Shown: in pieces, positions 34,843 to 35,888 of the stretch
Numbering within the stretch: the first letter of the stretch is position 1
Layout: each line of letters starts with the position of its first letter
Assembly: GCA_023142595.1 (NCBI GenBank)
Contig: JAGLJF010000051.1
Location: 1 to 35,888 of the forward strand
Direction: 5' to 3'
DNA from: Minisyncoccota bacterium
GTDB taxonomy: Bacteria; Patescibacteriota; Minisyncoccia; JAHIHE01; JAGLIN01
DNA length: 35,888 nt
Program-made: the position numbers and the translations under genes
Notes under the pieces: generated by a model
What the model saw: the letters and a program-made list of their open reading frames with translations, nothing else
What the model was told of the DNA's origin: nothing
Database searches by the model: none

Positions 34843-35640
34843 ATGAACATATTATTTTTTGGAGATCTTGTTGGGAAACCTGCGAGAAATATATTGAAAC
34901 AGATTTTACCAGATATGAAAAAAGAATATAATATTGATTTGACAATTGCTAATGGTGATAATTTGGCGCATGGTAAGGGAGTAACAAAAAATACTCTTGA
35001 GGAAATCAAGGGGCATGGAATTGATATTGTAACTTGTGGTGATCATACCTGGGATACTTCTCAGGCAATTGAAATCTTGAAAAGTGGTGATTATGATTTT
35101 ATTTGTCCGGCAAATTATCCTGCGTTGGATTATACAAAGGGATATAAGATAGTCGAAGTTAATTCAAAGCGTGTTTTGATTATAAACTTGATTGGAAGGG
35201 TTTTTCTTAAAGATCATCCTGATTGTCCTTTTCGAGTGGTTGATGAGATATTGGAAGATAATGCAAAACAATTTGATATAGCTGTTGTGGATTTTCATGG
35301 CGAAGCAACAAGCGAAAAGAGAGCTCTTGGTCTATATTTAGATTCAAGGGTTTCTTGTTTTTTAGGAACGCATACGCATATTCAAACTGCTGATGAAGAA
35401 ATTTTTCCTAAAGGTACGGCATATATTTCTGATGTGGGAATGGTTGGTCCGAAAGATTCAGTATTGGGTTGTAAAAAGGAATTTGTTATAGAGCAGATGC
35501 AAAATCAGACAAAATTTCGTTATGAGATTAGCGAGGATGAAAATATTTTGGTTGGGGCGGTAGTTGTTGAAGTGAATGATAAAACTGCAGTTGCGAAAAA
35601 AATTATACGCATAAACAAGACCTTCAAAATGGCACCTTAA
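34843..35640 (+). CDS. ymdB: YmdB-type metallophosphoesterase (TIGR00282-like)
   Basis: MNILFFGDLVGKPARNILKQILP, ANGDNLAHGKGVTKNT, VTCGDHTWD, DFHGEATSEKRALGLYLDSRVSCFLGTHTHIQTADEEIFPKGTAYISDVGMVGP; follows rny. Confidence 0.92.
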   Translation: MNILFFGDLVGKPARNILKQILPDMKKEYNIDLTIANGDNLAHGKGVTKNTLEEIKGHGIDIVTCGDHTWDTSQAIEILKSGDYDFICPANYPALDYTKGYKIVEVNSKRVLIINLIGRVFLKDHPDCPFRVVDEILEDNAKQFDIAVVDFHGEATSEKRALGLYLDSRVSCFLGTHTHIQTADEEIFPKGTAYISDVGMVGPKDSVLGCKKEFVIEQMQNQTKFRYEISEDENILVGAVVVEVNDKTAVAKKIIRINKTFKMAP

Positions 35641-35762
35641 AAAAATTTGCCTTATTTCAGCTAATTATATATAATGTCAGTGTATGGAGATTTAGGCTTA
35701 ATTTAGAATATTTACTTTTTAAAATAATTAATCAATCTTAATTAAGAAGGGAGGTGAATCAA

Positions 35763-35888
35763 ATGACAAAAGATGAATTAATCGAAGCAGTAGCGGCTAA
35801 AACTGATATGTCTAAAAAAGACGCAGAAAGAGCTGTAAGCGCTGTTTTAGAAACAGTCACAAGCACACTTGTTGAAGGTGGAAAGGTT
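35763..35888 (+). CDS. HU family DNA-binding protein, truncated by window end
   Basis: AAGGGAGGTGAATCAAATG; MTKDELIEAVAAKTDMSKKDAERAVSAVLETVTSTLVEGGKV. Confidence 0.93.
   Translation, partial: MTKDELIEAVAAKTDMSKKDAERAVSAVLETVTSTLVEGGKV

Noticed and set aside
1-35888. CRISPR array
   Set aside because: Repeats are dispersed, diverged and palindromic, without regular spacer spacing; no cas genes seen.
1-35888. Alternative genetic code (UGA as glycine, as in Gracilibacteria/SR1)
   Set aside because: UGA serves as the natural stop of lysS, the TraG-like gene and the GT2 gene, and conserved proteins contain no in-frame UGA.

Overview
AT-rich, gene-dense window on which most genes lie on the + strand. 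Gene content suggests a Candidate Phyla Radiation (Patescibacteria)-type bacterium; this is inferred, with no phylogeny run. In order: a thymidylate cluster (archaeal-type thymidylate synthase, thymidylate-kinase-like, dUTPase); lysS; a nucleotidyltransferase; serS; an alpha/beta hydrolase; a membrane-fused MurF-like ligase; a DegT/DnrJ/EryC1/StrS aminotransferase; a FemA/B-like transferase; an FtsQ-like protein; a split basic protein; a YrbG-like Ca2+/Na+ exchanger; several large charged coiled-coil unknowns; a TraG/VirD4-like ATPase; tRNA-Gly(TCC); a secreted HExxH protein; an amidase/PGRP + SpoIID fusion; two tandem T4SS-pilin-like proteins; a family 2 glycosyltransferase; rny; ymdB; and the start of an HU gene. 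Most noteworthy: (1) a dispersed TGTCATTCTGA...TCAGAATGACA palindromic family, partly arranged as ~105-111 bp inverted doublets; (2) G/C-rich palindromic elements apparently inserted in frame in two protein genes; (3) a set of unannotated small minus-strand genes, most with Shine-Dalgarno sites and terminators, contrasting with the SD-poor main-strand genes; (4) a gene split at an A9 tract, possibly by slippage; (5) a surface/secretion neighbourhood (TraG-like ATPase, pilins, large coiled-coil proteins, PG-lytic fusion, metalloprotease) tied together by a shared ~58-60 aa repeat. All calls come from reading sequence and ORF translations; no database search was done.
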